A stretch of 64,000 bases of DNA from DATJSN01 sp035504095 (GCA_035504095.1 DATJSN010000032.1:1-64000), one strand, 5' to 3'; shown: positions 8,642-16,702, counted from the stretch's first letter. The notes: generated from the sequence alone by a model not told the origin. Numbers and translations are program-made.

Positions 8642-9052
8642 ATGAAATTACAAATCGCGTTTTGGGTTTTATTGCTGATCACCGGCCTGAGCGCCAGCGC
8701 CCAAACCGCCAATGCACCAGCCGAAGGGACTACCATGAATTGCACATTAACATTCAGCGACACTCAGAAGACCATACACAATCCCACAGAGGCCGATATG
8801 CGCGCGGCGCTCAACGCCAGCAATAATAATGATGCGGTTGGCCCGGTTTTCCAGATTACTTTTGAGGCAAGCACGGAGAGTTTGCAAGTAGATCTAAATG
8901 ACAAAAATCAATTTTCATTCGATTATTCAGACGGCCAAAACGCTTCCGTTTCCAAGAGGAACGATTTTTCTCTGGATGAAGCTTTGAAAGTTTTGGTGGC
9001 ATTCAGCAATCGGGCGGCGGATTGGAAGAAAATGGTTGAGTGGCAGAATTAA
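8642..9052 (+). CDS. Small secreted protein of unknown function
   Basis: A 136-aa protein with a clear signal peptide: MKLQIAFWVLLLITGLSASA, likely cut after AQTANA or nearby. The mature part is acidic, has no recognisable domain, and contains TFEASTESLQVDLNDKNQFSFDYSDGQNASV, which looks like beta strands. ATG at 8642 has GGAGG 7 nt upstream, so the longer frame from 8597 is not needed. It is isolated, with no operon partners. Exported, probably periplasmic. Confidence 0.7.
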   Translation: MKLQIAFWVLLLITGLSASAQTANAPAEGTTMNCTLTFSDTQKTIHNPTEADMRAALNASNNNDAVGPVFQITFEASTESLQVDLNDKNQFSFDYSDGQNASVSKRNDFSLDEALKVLVAFSNRAADWKKMVEWQN

Positions 9053-9208
9053 AATGATAAAACCACGCAATCTGTGATTCTTTCACCATGGCCTTTTTAA
9101 GCCTTCCAGCACAACAAATAAGTTGGCGGTCGTTCAGACGGCCATGATTGCCAGTCTGGCTTATCGTATGATGCGAGCGTGATTCAACGGCCAATAAATG
9201 AGGTCTCC

Positions 9209-9841
9209 TCATTGCTTCGATCTCTGAGCGTTGCGAATGATGTCGTAAACATCCTTAACTTTATCTATCAGATCAAACGATGGTGGCAAATATCGTCCGC
9301 TGGCGGGCCAGCCGCTTACAACAAAACGGCCCCCAGGCAAAGTCGGGCCAAAAGTAATAGTGCCACTTTCATCCGGTCGTTGTGTAAATGAAAGGTCGGT
9401 AATCGTGCTGAGCTGCAAACTTTTTACCTGTTGTGAAAATAGTCCGCTTATGATGATGACGCGCTCACTCGTAACGCCATAAAACGTACGTTCTCTGATA
9501 CGTGCGTCTACAAAGAATCGACCAAAAATCAGATAAAGGCCAATAAGAACAAAAACCGCTCCAAATATAGGAAAGAAAGCGTCTGTCGGATCTTTCATCT
9601 TGGTTAGCACCATGTACTCCCAGAAAATCGCAAATCCTCCCCACAATAGACTAAAAGGTATCAGAACCGCGTCCTGAGGGCGTAACTGTATGCCTGTGCG
9701 AGGCTGCCCAGACCAGAGCAGGCGCTCATCTCTGTCAAGAAGGGATTTTAGAACTGATTCAGCAGATTGATACAAGCACAATGAGAATAACAGCCGTTGG
9801 GGTAAAAATTCAAACACAGTTAGCTGATCCGAATTTTCCAA
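9209..9841 (-). CDS. Bacterial PH-domain (bPH) membrane protein
   Basis: A 210-aa protein. ERLLWSGQPRTGIQLRPQDA begins the usual PH-domain membrane-protein pattern. Two hydrophobic helices follow (about 60-80 and 92-112), then the beta-rich part with YGVTSERVIIISGLFSQQVKSLQL and the C-terminal amphipathic helix. The N-terminal ~35 residues are unusual for the family; an internal start near residue 30 is possible. Such proteins are membrane-associated and of unknown role. The 196 bp to the next gene show no features. Confidence 0.8.
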   Translation of the reverse strand: MENSDQLTVFEFLPQRLLFSLCLYQSAESVLKSLLDRDERLLWSGQPRTGIQLRPQDAVLIPFSLLWGGFAIFWEYMVLTKMKDPTDAFFPIFGAVFVLIGLYLIFGRFFVDARIRERTFYGVTSERVIIISGLFSQQVKSLQLSTITDLSFTQRPDESGTITFGPTLPGGRFVVSGWPASGRYLPPSFDLIDKVKDVYDIIRNAQRSKQ

Positions 9842-10037
9842 TTATTCCTATTGTTATTTGTCGGATTTCTTTTTTGTTAATAGCTCGACTATCGTCCGTC
9901 CGGTAAGCCACCGCTGTTTCAAATTCACCCGTAGGATGTTCTAGGAATGGGCTTGTCATATGGTCAGCTCAGAGAATATCTATTAAAGTTTCCACAATAG
10001 GACATTCGCGTGATACATTTCGACGCCGCCAGGCAAG

Positions 10038-10460
10038 TTAATTGATGAACAAATCCGTACTGACTTTGAAATATGTCGCCAGGATACGGATATGAGTTTT
10101 GCTCAATTGCCGTTCGCCGCGGAGGATGGCGCCACCCAGCGGCCGATTGCCTAACAAGCGTCCGAGATCCGAACCGCCAAGACCTTGTTCCTTGAGCATG
10201 TGCTTGAGGGCCTCCAGAGGCGTGCCTCGTCCGCTGACAGCGTGACGATGAGCCTCATATTTCTGAATGATGTCGGTCAATACGTCGAGATAATCGGCCT
10301 GATCCTCGCTGAGGTCTACCGAACCCACCAGTGCCTCGGCCATCTCCAGCGCATTGTCGTAATCGACTTCATCATGCAGCGGTCGCAATGGAAACATAGC
10401 GACCAACTCGGCATATATAGCGGGCATCGACTTTGATCTGTGTTTGATCGTGCGAATCAT
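10038..10460 (-). CDS. higA: HigA-type antitoxin with C-terminal helix-turn-helix
   Basis: A 140-aa protein. The N-terminal ~75 residues are acidic and helical (LEMAEALVGSVDLSEDQADYLDVLTDIIQKYE), and the C-terminal half is an HTH (LKHMLKEQGLGGSDLGRLLG then GAILRGERQLSKTHIRILATYF). This is the HigA form with an N-terminal toxin-binding region. ATG at 10460 overlaps the toxin stop as ATGA, with GGAGG upstream, so it was preferred over 10478. Toxin-first gene order is typical of higBA. Confidence 0.86.
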   Translation of the reverse strand: MIRTIKHRSKSMPAIYAELVAMFPLRPLHDEVDYDNALEMAEALVGSVDLSEDQADYLDVLTDIIQKYEAHRHAVSGRGTPLEALKHMLKEQGLGGSDLGRLLGNRPLGGAILRGERQLSKTHIRILATYFKVSTDLFIN

Positions 10461-10777
10461 CCGATCCTCCGTTTCCATTGGTCGGTATCGTATTGCTTGT
10501 GCGTCAGTATCTCTCGCGTATAAACGATACCCATCCTCGTCTCGGTGCTGTAAGTAATAGTTGTAATAAGACGATAACGATTCTCCATGATATCAAAAAC
10601 GATGACGTGTTTTCGGTTGATCGTCATCGGATCGGCACGTCCAAATGTCGCCTTAACATCCTGGGGCTGTTTCCAGTTCGCCGCTTCCGTGCGCTTGTGC
10701 CAGTCCTGCAGAGCATGTTTTGTCGCGGGAACTTTTTCCCAATATTCCCGCAACATTCGCTTGGCAATAACCCGCAT
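10457..10777 (-). CDS. higB: HigB-type toxin, RelE superfamily mRNA interferase
   Basis: A 106-aa basic protein. It has an N-terminal helix pair (KRMLREYWEKVPATKHALQDWHKRTEAANW), the strand region ADPMTINRKHVIVFDI, then NRYRLITTITYSTETRMGIVYTREILTHKQYD, matching the HigB branch that cuts mRNA on ribosomes. ATG at 10777 follows AGGCGG; a GTG two codons upstream is an alternative. The promoter at 10805-10834 drives it and the overlapping antitoxin gene. Confidence 0.88.
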   Translation of the reverse strand: MRVIAKRMLREYWEKVPATKHALQDWHKRTEAANWKQPQDVKATFGRADPMTINRKHVIVFDIMENRYRLITTITYSTETRMGIVYTREILTHKQYDTDQWKRRIG

Positions 10778-10804
10778 TCCCACCGCCTGATTATCGTACT
10801 GACT

Positions 10805-10834
10805 ATATTATGTATTCATCGGCGTATAAGTCAA
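10805..10834 (-). promoter_or_regulatory. higBA promoter
   Basis: Minus strand: -35 TTGACT (10834-10829), 18-bp spacer, -10 TAATAT (10810-10805). Transcription would begin roughly 20-25 nt before the higB start, so this toxin operon, unlike the other three in the window, should have a short leader with a Shine-Dalgarno. Confidence 0.6.
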
Positions 10835-11032
10835 AGTGCTTGATAAAACCTAATAAACGCTGATTGACTTTATTTGAGCATCGAATATGGCGGGAATTCT
10901 CGAGTTATCGTTAGAGGCAAAACGCACTTTTTCATCATGCTGGTGCGACTGAGATACAACACGCCCTATAACACGGTTTTCCATCATAAACCGCTATATT
11001 TCAACTATTTATGAAATTTTAAGATAAATTAG

Positions 11033-11068
11033 TTGCAAAATATTGCAAAATCTATTAAAACTTATCAT
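11033..11068 (+). promoter_or_regulatory. Putative control region of the microcompartment operon
   Basis: The ~320 bp before pduL are AT-rich near the gene. Two palindromic TTGCAA hexamers at 11033 and 11043 lie on one face of the helix (10 bp apart), each followed by AATA/AATC, with TATTAA (11053) and TATCAT (11063) downstream as possible -10 boxes. No pair has good -35/-10 spacing. The paired hexamers may bind the DeoR-type regulator encoded at the end of the operon; this is inference. Confidence 0.35.
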
Positions 11069-11102
11069 GAGTTGCCGATTGTAGGCTTAGGAGGTCCACC
11101 CA

Positions 11103-11798
11103 ATGGCGGATTCCGGTTCTGCGGTTTTAGACCGTAAAGTCGTCGAAAATCTCGTGCGCGAAACGCTTCGCCAGCGGCTCAGTTCCGAAGGCCGAATCTT
11201 CAAACCTGCGAGCCACAACGGCGGGCCTAATCCGCTGGTCGTCAATGTTTCCGCGCGGCACATGCACGTGTCCCAGCAGGCGCTGGAAATCCTCTTCGGC
11301 CCCGGCGCCAAACTCACCAAGCTCAAAGACCTCTACCAGGAAGGCGAATTCGCCAGTGAACAATTGGTCAATATCATCGGCCCGCGCAGCCGCATGATCC
11401 CCGGCGTGCGCATCCTCGGCCCGGTGCGCAACTACACACAAATTGAACTCAGCTATACCGATGGCATTTTTCTTGGCCTCGACTTGCCGCTGCGCATCAG
11501 CGGCGATCATAAAGATACGCCCGGCATCGTGGTGGTCGGGCCGCACGGAGCACTGAACATGCCCAACGGCGTGATCCGCGCCATGCGCCACGTGCACATG
11601 AATAAGGCCGACCTGGCTCATTACAACGTTAAAGACGGCGATTTTATGAAACTCGCGGTGCATGGCCCGTGCGGCGTGGTGTTCGAGAACCTCAAGGTGC
11701 GCGAACACCCGAAAGTCCGCCTGGAAGTGCACATTGATACGGATGAAGGCAACGCGTGCGACCTGGACTCGGCCACGCGAATCGAACTGCTCCGCTAG
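11103..11798 (+). CDS. pduL: Microcompartment phosphotransacylase PduL
   Basis: A 231-aa PduL-type phosphate acyltransferase. It moves the acyl group of acyl-CoA (here probably lactyl-CoA or propionyl-CoA) to phosphate, regenerating CoA in the compartment. Metal-site motifs are visible: VSARHMHVSQ near residue 50, VVVGPHGALN near 143 and MRHVHMNKADL near 160. The first ~25 residues (SAVLDRKVVENLVRETLRQR) form an amphipathic helix like known encapsulation peptides. AGGAGG (11089-11094) lies 8 nt before ATG. First gene of the operon; a structured repeat separates it from the shell genes. Confidence 0.93.
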   Translation: MADSGSAVLDRKVVENLVRETLRQRLSSEGRIFKPASHNGGPNPLVVNVSARHMHVSQQALEILFGPGAKLTKLKDLYQEGEFASEQLVNIIGPRSRMIPGVRILGPVRNYTQIELSYTDGIFLGLDLPLRISGDHKDTPGIVVVGPHGALNMPNGVIRAMRHVHMNKADLAHYNVKDGDFMKLAVHGPCGVVFENLKVREHPKVRLEVHIDTDEGNACDLDSATRIELLR

Positions 11799-11813
11799 CC
11801 GACCGGCGGCATA

Positions 11814-12105
11814 AGCCTCGAACGAGATGAGGCGAGAGCCGCGTTTGGCTCTCAAGAGAATAGAAGCAAAGAAGAACGACAAATGAATATTAAGAATGAA
11901 ATATGGCGAAGAACGATGATCCTGAATGTCTATCGGGACAGATTGGCCGCATGGGGGCCAAACCCTTCGGGACGGGGCTTCCCGGCCCCGAATCCGGCGT
12001 CGCTTCGCCTTGCTGTATTGTATTTTAATACTTGCTGCGTTGAAGCTCCTAGGCTCGTGGCCAGGCAGCCGACGTCGCAACTCACACCTCATCTCGTTCG
12101 AGGCT
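11814..12105 (+). ncRNA. Dispersed structured element (copy A) between pduL and shell genes
   Basis: A ~292-bp element bounded by a perfect 19-bp inverted repeat (11814-11832 and 12087-12105). The core carries blocks shared with copy B at 28298-28578: GCCGCGTTTGGC, GGGGGCCAAACCCTTCGGGAC, CGAATCCGGCGTCGCT and GGCTCGTGGCCAGGCAGCC. The terminal arms differ completely from those of copy B, yet each pairs perfectly with itself. It begins 16 bp after the pduL stop and reads in the same direction as the shell genes. It may be an mRNA leader/regulatory structure or a MITE-like mobile element. A second GAGGCTCCAGGTC occurs at about 12150. Confidence 0.6.
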
Positions 12106-12182
12106 CCAGGTCTCGACTTGATCAGAGACTCTAAGCCTCGTTTTGTCAGAGGCTCCAGGTCCCGGATAACAAAGGAGAAGTT

Positions 12183-12479
12183 ATGGCACACGCATTGGGA
12201 ATGATTGAAACCAAAGGTCTGGTGACGCTCATCGAAGCCAGCGACGCCGCGCTGAAGGCTGCCAACGTGCAGATGGTCGGCTGGGATAAAGTCGGTTCCG
12301 GCATGGTCACCACGTTCATCACCGGCGACGTGGGGGCCGTTAAATCGGCCATCGACGCGGCGGCGGAAGCGGCCGGAAAAATCGGCGAAGTGCTCGCGGT
12401 GCACATCATCGCCCGCCCGCATGAAGAATTGGGCAATGTTCTGCCCAAGAGCAAAACCAACGCCGTGGCCAAGAAGTAA
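12183..12479 (+). CDS. BMC-H hexameric shell protein 1
   Basis: A 98-aa single BMC domain (Pfam BMC type): ALGMIETKGLVTLIEASDAALKAANVQ, the pore-side strand DKVGSGMVTTFITGDVGAVKSAIDAA, and the closing AVHIIARPHEEL. The C-terminal tail NVLPKSKTNAVAKK is longer and more basic than in the two paralogues here. Six copies form a hexagonal tile with a central pore. AGGAG lies before the ATG. Length and sequence match canonical PduA-like hexamers. The first shell gene after the structured element. Confidence 0.95.
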   Translation: MAHALGMIETKGLVTLIEASDAALKAANVQMVGWDKVGSGMVTTFITGDVGAVKSAIDAAAEAAGKIGEVLAVHIIARPHEELGNVLPKSKTNAVAKK

Positions 12480-12496
12480 AGCGGCTAATTAGTGCA

Positions 12497-12518
12497 GCGC
12501 AGGGTGGAAACCCTGCGC
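12497..12518 (+). promoter_or_regulatory. Intercistronic hairpin between two BMC-H genes
   Basis: A perfect 8-bp GC stem, GCGCAGGG and CCCTGCGC, with a 6-nt loop and no T-run after it. It lies between the first and second shell genes. It may act as an RNA processing or stability element that tunes shell-protein ratios, or as a weak terminator; neither is proved. Confidence 0.45.
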
Positions 12519-12573
12519 CAAAACCCCGAATAAAAAACTCAGGGCTATACAAACCTTTTTAGGAGCAACTTAA

Positions 12574-12837
12574 ATGTCACAGGCACTCGGATTAATTGAA
12601 ACGCGCGGCGAAACCGGTCTCGTGGAAGCCACCGACGCGATGCTCAAGGCCGCCAACGTCCAACTGGTCAAGAGCATCCAGATCGGCGGGGCGTACGTCA
12701 CCGTGATCGTCAAAGGGGACGTCGGCTCGGTCAAAGCGGCCGTGGAAGCCGGCGCCGCCGCGGCCCAACGCGTGGGCGAACTGATTGCTTCGCACGTAAT
12801 CGCCCGGCCCACTGATGGACTGATTGAAAATTTCTAA
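12574..12837 (+). CDS. BMC-H hexameric shell protein 2
   Basis: An 87-aa BMC-domain protein: ALGLIETRGETGLVEATDAMLKAANVQ, the KSIQIGGAYVTVIVKGDVGSVKAAVEAG strand-loop-helix and SHVIARPTDGLIENF. The pore loop KSIQIGGAY differs from the KVGSGM and RVGNGM loops of the paralogues, so its pore is likely to differ in size or charge. AGGAGC precedes the ATG. It lies 56 bp upstream of the acetate-kinase-like gene. Confidence 0.95.
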   Translation: MSQALGLIETRGETGLVEATDAMLKAANVQLVKSIQIGGAYVTVIVKGDVGSVKAAVEAGAAAAQRVGELIASHVIARPTDGLIENF

Positions 12838-12893
12838 GCTTTGTCCGCCCAGGCAACCGCAAAGAGCGGCAACGCTGCGCATAAAGGATTTTC

Positions 12894-14078
12894 ATGATCG
12901 TCCTGGTAGCCAATCTCGGTAGCACGAGCTTCAAGTACAAGCTCTTCGACATGACATTCGGCGAGCGCGTCCTGGCCGAAGGCGCCGCCGATCGCATCGG
13001 CCTGGATTCCAGCGCCTGGTCGCTGGCGCCCACGAATGGCGAAAAGCGCACGGGTGAAGCGCGCCTCGCCGATCATGAAGCGGCTATCGAATTGCATCTG
13101 GCCGAATTGGTTAAAGCCGGCGTAATCAAAAACATCGACGCGGTAAACGCCATCGGTTTCAAGGCCGTTCATGGCGGTCCGCTGGACGTGGAAAGGGTGG
13201 ATGAAAAAGTTTTAACGGTGATGCAGCAGTTCGCCGACGTCGCCCCGGCGCACAATCCCCCTTACATCGCCGCAATGCGCGCCTTCGCCCGCCGATTGCC
13301 GGAAATTCCCCAGGTAGCCGTGTTTGAAACCGCGTTTCACCGCACGATTCCGCTGAAGCGCCAGGTCTATGCGATCCCTTATGAATGGACTGAAAAATTC
13401 GGCATCCGCCGTTATGGCTTTCACGGGGCCTCCCATCGCTACATCGCCACGCGCATGGCGGAACTCAATGGCCAGGCTAAAAAAATAATTTCCTGCCACC
13501 TCGGCGGAAGCTGCAGCATCTGCGCCATTGAGGAGGGCAAAAGTGTCGCCAGTAGTTTCGGCATGACCGTACAGACCGGCATTCCGCACGCTTCGCGCGT
13601 GGGAGATTTTGACGCGTTCGCCCTGCTCAAGTTGCTCCAGAGCGGGCTTACGCTGGACCAAATTTGGAAAAAGCTGGGCAAAGAAAGCGGCCTGCTCGGC
13701 GCCAGCGGCGTGAGTTCCGACTGCCGCGACGTTCAAAAAGCCGCCAAAGAAGGCAACGCCCGCGCCGAGTTGGCGCTGGAAGTTTTTGTCGAAGCCGTCC
13801 GGCACTACATCGGGGCATATCTGGCCGTGCTCAATGGCGCCGATGCCATCGTATTCACCGGCGGCATTGGCCAGCACGCCGTGGATATCCGCCGGCAGAT
13901 TCTCAGCAATCTGGACTTCGCCGGCATCGTACTGGATGAAAAGAAAAATCGGCGCGCCGAAGGCGTCGCCGAAGCGCGCATCGATGCGACTGATAGCCGC
14001 GTGCAGCTTTGGGTGCTGCCGACCAATGAAGAATTAATCGTAGCCCGTGAAACCCTATATGCGTTGGGGCGGGGATAA
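12894..14078 (+). CDS. Divergent acetate/acyl kinase of the microcompartment
   Basis: A 394-aa ASKHA-fold kinase of the AckA family, expected to make ATP from the acyl-phosphate formed by PduL. N-terminal VANLGSTSFKYKLFDM, RRYGFHGASH, the GIPHASRVGDFD region and the C-terminal FTGGIGQHAV and TNEELIVARET match AckA. By eye against Methanosarcina AckA, three conserved positions differ: the Arg of GHRVVHGG is Lys (GFKAVHGG), the Asp of VFDTAFH is Glu (VFETAFH), and LGNGSS is LGGSCS. Substrate range may therefore differ, for example lactyl-phosphate. No encapsulation helix is seen. Confidence 0.9.
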   Translation: MIVLVANLGSTSFKYKLFDMTFGERVLAEGAADRIGLDSSAWSLAPTNGEKRTGEARLADHEAAIELHLAELVKAGVIKNIDAVNAIGFKAVHGGPLDVERVDEKVLTVMQQFADVAPAHNPPYIAAMRAFARRLPEIPQVAVFETAFHRTIPLKRQVYAIPYEWTEKFGIRRYGFHGASHRYIATRMAELNGQAKKIISCHLGGSCSICAIEEGKSVASSFGMTVQTGIPHASRVGDFDAFALLKLLQSGLTLDQIWKKLGKESGLLGASGVSSDCRDVQKAAKEGNARAELALEVFVEAVRHYIGAYLAVLNGADAIVFTGGIGQHAVDIRRQILSNLDFAGIVLDEKKNRRAEGVAEARIDATDSRVQLWVLPTNEELIVARETLYALGRG

Positions 14079-14120
14079 GCAGCAAGAATTTTCGAAGAGG
14101 ATTTTTTTAAGGAGCCAAAC

Positions 14121-14384
14121 ATGGCACAACAGGCAATCGGAATGATCGAAACCAAGGGGCTCATCGCCGCGGTGGAAGCCGCGGACGCAGCGCTCAAGGC
14201 GGCCAGCGTGGAATACGTTGGCCAGCATCGCGTGGGCAATGGCATGGTCGCCATCACCTTCACCGGCGAAGTGGCGGCGGTTAAAGCCGCGATCGACGCC
14301 GGCGCGGCCGCGGGCGGCAAGCTCGGACAAATCGTCTCGACGACGGTTATCGCCCGTCCGCACGAAGACACGACCAAGCTCTGA
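14121..14384 (+). CDS. BMC-H hexameric shell protein 3
   Basis: An 87-aa BMC-domain protein: AIGMIETKGLIAAVEAADAALKAASVEYVG, QHRVGNGMVAITFTGEVAAVKAAIDAG and STTVIARPHEDTTKL. It resembles shell protein 1 more than shell protein 2. AAGGAG precedes the ATG. It lies between the kinase and the aldehyde dehydrogenase, so shell and enzyme genes are interleaved. Confidence 0.95.
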   Translation: MAQQAIGMIETKGLIAAVEAADAALKAASVEYVGQHRVGNGMVAITFTGEVAAVKAAIDAGAAAGGKLGQIVSTTVIARPHEDTTKL

Positions 14385-14445
14385 TCGAGTCTGGTGATCA
14401 AATTTTCATCGCGTGCGCTTTAGCGCGCCCGCGAAAGGAATGGCA

Positions 14446-15858
14446 ATGGATCAAAGTGCATTGATTGAATCCGTGGTGCGCGAAGTGCTCCAGCGGCTCG
14501 GCACGCCCGGCACACTGCCGTCTTCCGGATCCGCGCCGTCCGGCGCCTTCGGCATCTTCAAAAAAGTCTCTGACGCCGTCGATGCCGCCGGGCGTTCGCA
14601 GAAAAGACTTGCCGCCGCCGGCGTCGAGGTGCGCGACGGCATCTGCAAACTAATCAAAAAAATCGCTGTGCAAAACGCCGACGCCTGGGGCCGTATGGAA
14701 CTCGACGAAACCAAAGTTGGCCGGCTGGACCACAAAATCGCCAAGCTGCATCTACTGACCAAAGTGCCGGGCGTGGAATTTATCCGCGCCGCGGCGCACA
14801 GCGGCGACAACGGCGTCTCGCTGGATGAAATGGCCCCCTGGGGCGTCCTCGGCGTCGTTACGCCGGTGACGCACTCAATTCCCACGCTCAGCGCCAACGC
14901 CATCAATATGATCGCCGCGGGCAACGCTTTGGTGGCCAACGCTCATCCGTCCGGTTACCGCTGCGCCGTTGAAGCGGTGCGAACTTATAACCGCCAGATC
15001 GCCCAGCAGTATGGCATCGAAAATCTCATCTGCCTGATTGATCCGCCAACGCTCGAATCGGCCAATGCCCTCTTTGAACATCCCGACGTGGCGCTATTGG
15101 TTATCACCGGCGGACCCGCCGTGGCCCGTGCAGCCCTGGCGCAGAAAAAACGTGCCGTCGTCGGCGGGCCGGGCAATCCGCCCGTTCTGGTGGATGAAAC
15201 CGCCGATTTCGATTGCGCCGCCAAATCGATCATCACCGGCGGCGGGTTTGACAACAATCTGCTGTGCATCGGCGAAAAAGAAGTCTTTGTGGTCGAAAAA
15301 GTTTTTGACTCCATGATGGACGCCATGGCCCGCGCCGGTGCGGTGCGCCTCAATGGTTCGCAAATCGATCAGCTCACCAAAAAAGCATTTACGTTTAAAG
15401 ACGATCATTACGCGGTGAGCAAGGAACTGGTCGGCAAAGATTGCACCGTGCTTGCCGCCGCGGCGGGCGCAAGTTGCCCGGCGGGAACGAACCTGCTTTA
15501 TGGCGAAACTGATGAAAAAAACCCGTTCGTGCCCGAAGAACAGATGATGCCTTTTGTGCCTTTTGTGCGTGTGCGCGATTTTAATCATGGCCTGGAACTC
15601 TCGGTCAAATACGAACACGGCTTCGGCCACACCGCGATTATTCATTCCAACAATCTGGCCAACATCACGCGCATGGGCAAAGTGATGAACACCACGCTTT
15701 ATGCAGTTAACGGCCCGAGCACGGCCACGCTGGGTATTCAAGGCGAAGGGTATCCGAGCTACACCATCGCCACGCCAACCGGTGAAGGCGTGACTAATCC
15801 GCTGACCTTTTCGCGTTTTCGGCGCATGGCGATCAGTGGTTCGCTACGGGTGATTTAG
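14446..15858 (+). CDS. CoA-acylating aldehyde dehydrogenase (EutE/PduP-like)
   Basis: A 470-aa enzyme that oxidises an aldehyde (here probably L-lactaldehyde) to the acyl-CoA with NAD+. The N-terminal helix MDQSALIESVVREVLQRLG followed by a Ser/Pro/Gly linker is a standard encapsulation peptide. The nucleotide-binding region contains GVLGVVTPVTHSIPTLSANA, and the catalytic Cys is about residue 274 in GGGFDNNLLCIGEKE. Start chosen at 14446 to place the encapsulation helix at the N-terminus; ATGs at 14413 and 14440 are in frame. Core enzyme of the compartment. Confidence 0.93.
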   Translation: MDQSALIESVVREVLQRLGTPGTLPSSGSAPSGAFGIFKKVSDAVDAAGRSQKRLAAAGVEVRDGICKLIKKIAVQNADAWGRMELDETKVGRLDHKIAKLHLLTKVPGVEFIRAAAHSGDNGVSLDEMAPWGVLGVVTPVTHSIPTLSANAINMIAAGNALVANAHPSGYRCAVEAVRTYNRQIAQQYGIENLICLIDPPTLESANALFEHPDVALLVITGGPAVARAALAQKKRAVVGGPGNPPVLVDETADFDCAAKSIITGGGFDNNLLCIGEKEVFVVEKVFDSMMDAMARAGAVRLNGSQIDQLTKKAFTFKDDHYAVSKELVGKDCTVLAAAAGASCPAGTNLLYGETDEKNPFVPEEQMMPFVPFVRVRDFNHGLELSVKYEHGFGHTAIIHSNNLANITRMGKVMNTTLYAVNGPSTATLGIQGEGYPSYTIATPTGEGVTNPLTFSRFRRMAISGSLRVI

Positions 15859-15880
15859 GAGTCTCTAAAAGGAATTTGTT

Positions 15881-16702
15881 TTGTTGGATGTAGATCCACA
15901 ATTGGTTAACAAAATCGCCGATGCAGTGCTCGCCGCTCTGGCCGCTCGCGACGGCGCGGGGACCGAGTCGGCATCGGTGCATGCGCCCATCGGCATCTGC
16001 ACCGGCGATTATTCCAAATTCCCCGAACTCGCCGGAAAGCAGGCTGGTGCTCTGCCGCCGGCAAAGGCGGCCCAGACCGCGACAGCGGACCAGGATGCCA
16101 TTCCCGCCGGGCCGGTGTTCACCGGCGTGGTCACTGCCTCAAAATTACAGGGATTGCAAACCACGATTTATCTGGCGCCAGGCGCGCGGCTTTCGCCCCT
16201 GGCGATGGACGTCGTTAAAGAGCGCGGCCTGAAAGTGCAAATGGTTTCCGCCGGCGCCATGCCACATAAGGCAGCAAACACCGCATGGCTCTGGTGGATG
16301 CAGGGCCATTGCCCGTCGGCGGCGCGCGTGATCGATCAGCTCTCGGGCAAACCCATAGAAGGCGCCGGCGGTTCAACCGCACACAATCTTCCTGTAGCCA
16401 TTCGCGCCATTTCCGGCGCGCTCGGCGGCGGCAAAACCAAACTCGCCGTGCTTTTTGTTCCCGCGGCGGCGCGCGCGGTGTGCCTGGCCAATCGCTGTCC
16501 CGGTTTGCGGGCGATCGTCGGCACGTGCCGCCAGGCGGTGCAGGAAGGAATCGATTTATTGGGCACCAATGTTTTGGTGCTCGAATATCCACACCATAAG
16601 TTCCAAAGTATGGCTGAATTGACCAGCCTGTTTTTAAAGAGTCCCGGATTTGCTCCCATCGAGGTGCAGCGGCAGTTGGCCGATTTAGCGGCCTGTAAAT
16701 GA
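15881..16702 (+). CDS. Microcompartment cargo protein with RpiB-like C-terminal domain
   Basis: A 273-aa protein with three parts. The first ~25 residues (DPQLVNKIADAVLAALAARD) look like an encapsulation helix. Residues ~30-80 are an Ala/Pro-rich linker. Residues ~85-125 hold GPVFTGVVTASKLQGLQTTI. From ~165 on, AARAVCLANRCPGLRAIVGT followed by EGIDLLGTNVLVLE resembles the RpiB/LacA sugar-phosphate isomerase core (ANKVPGIRA... NDANVL). Isomerase activity is an inference; it may be a non-catalytic core scaffold. TTG start with AAGGA 8 nt upstream. Such proteins occur in PVM-type loci without a settled function. Confidence 0.7.
   Translation: MLDVDPQLVNKIADAVLAALAARDGAGTESASVHAPIGICTGDYSKFPELAGKQAGALPPAKAAQTATADQDAIPAGPVFTGVVTASKLQGLQTTIYLAPGARLSPLAMDVVKERGLKVQMVSAGAMPHKAANTAWLWWMQGHCPSAARVIDQLSGKPIEGAGGSTAHNLPVAIRAISGALGGGKTKLAVLFVPAAARAVCLANRCPGLRAIVGTCRQAVQEGIDLLGTNVLVLEYPHHKFQSMAELTSLFLKSPGFAPIEVQRQLADLAACK

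Noticed and set aside
11127..12422. 431-codon minus-strand open frame across pduL and the first shell gene
   Set aside because: It is antisense to clear coding sequence and passes through the structured element; composition reflects GC-rich codon shadow, with no recognisable domain.
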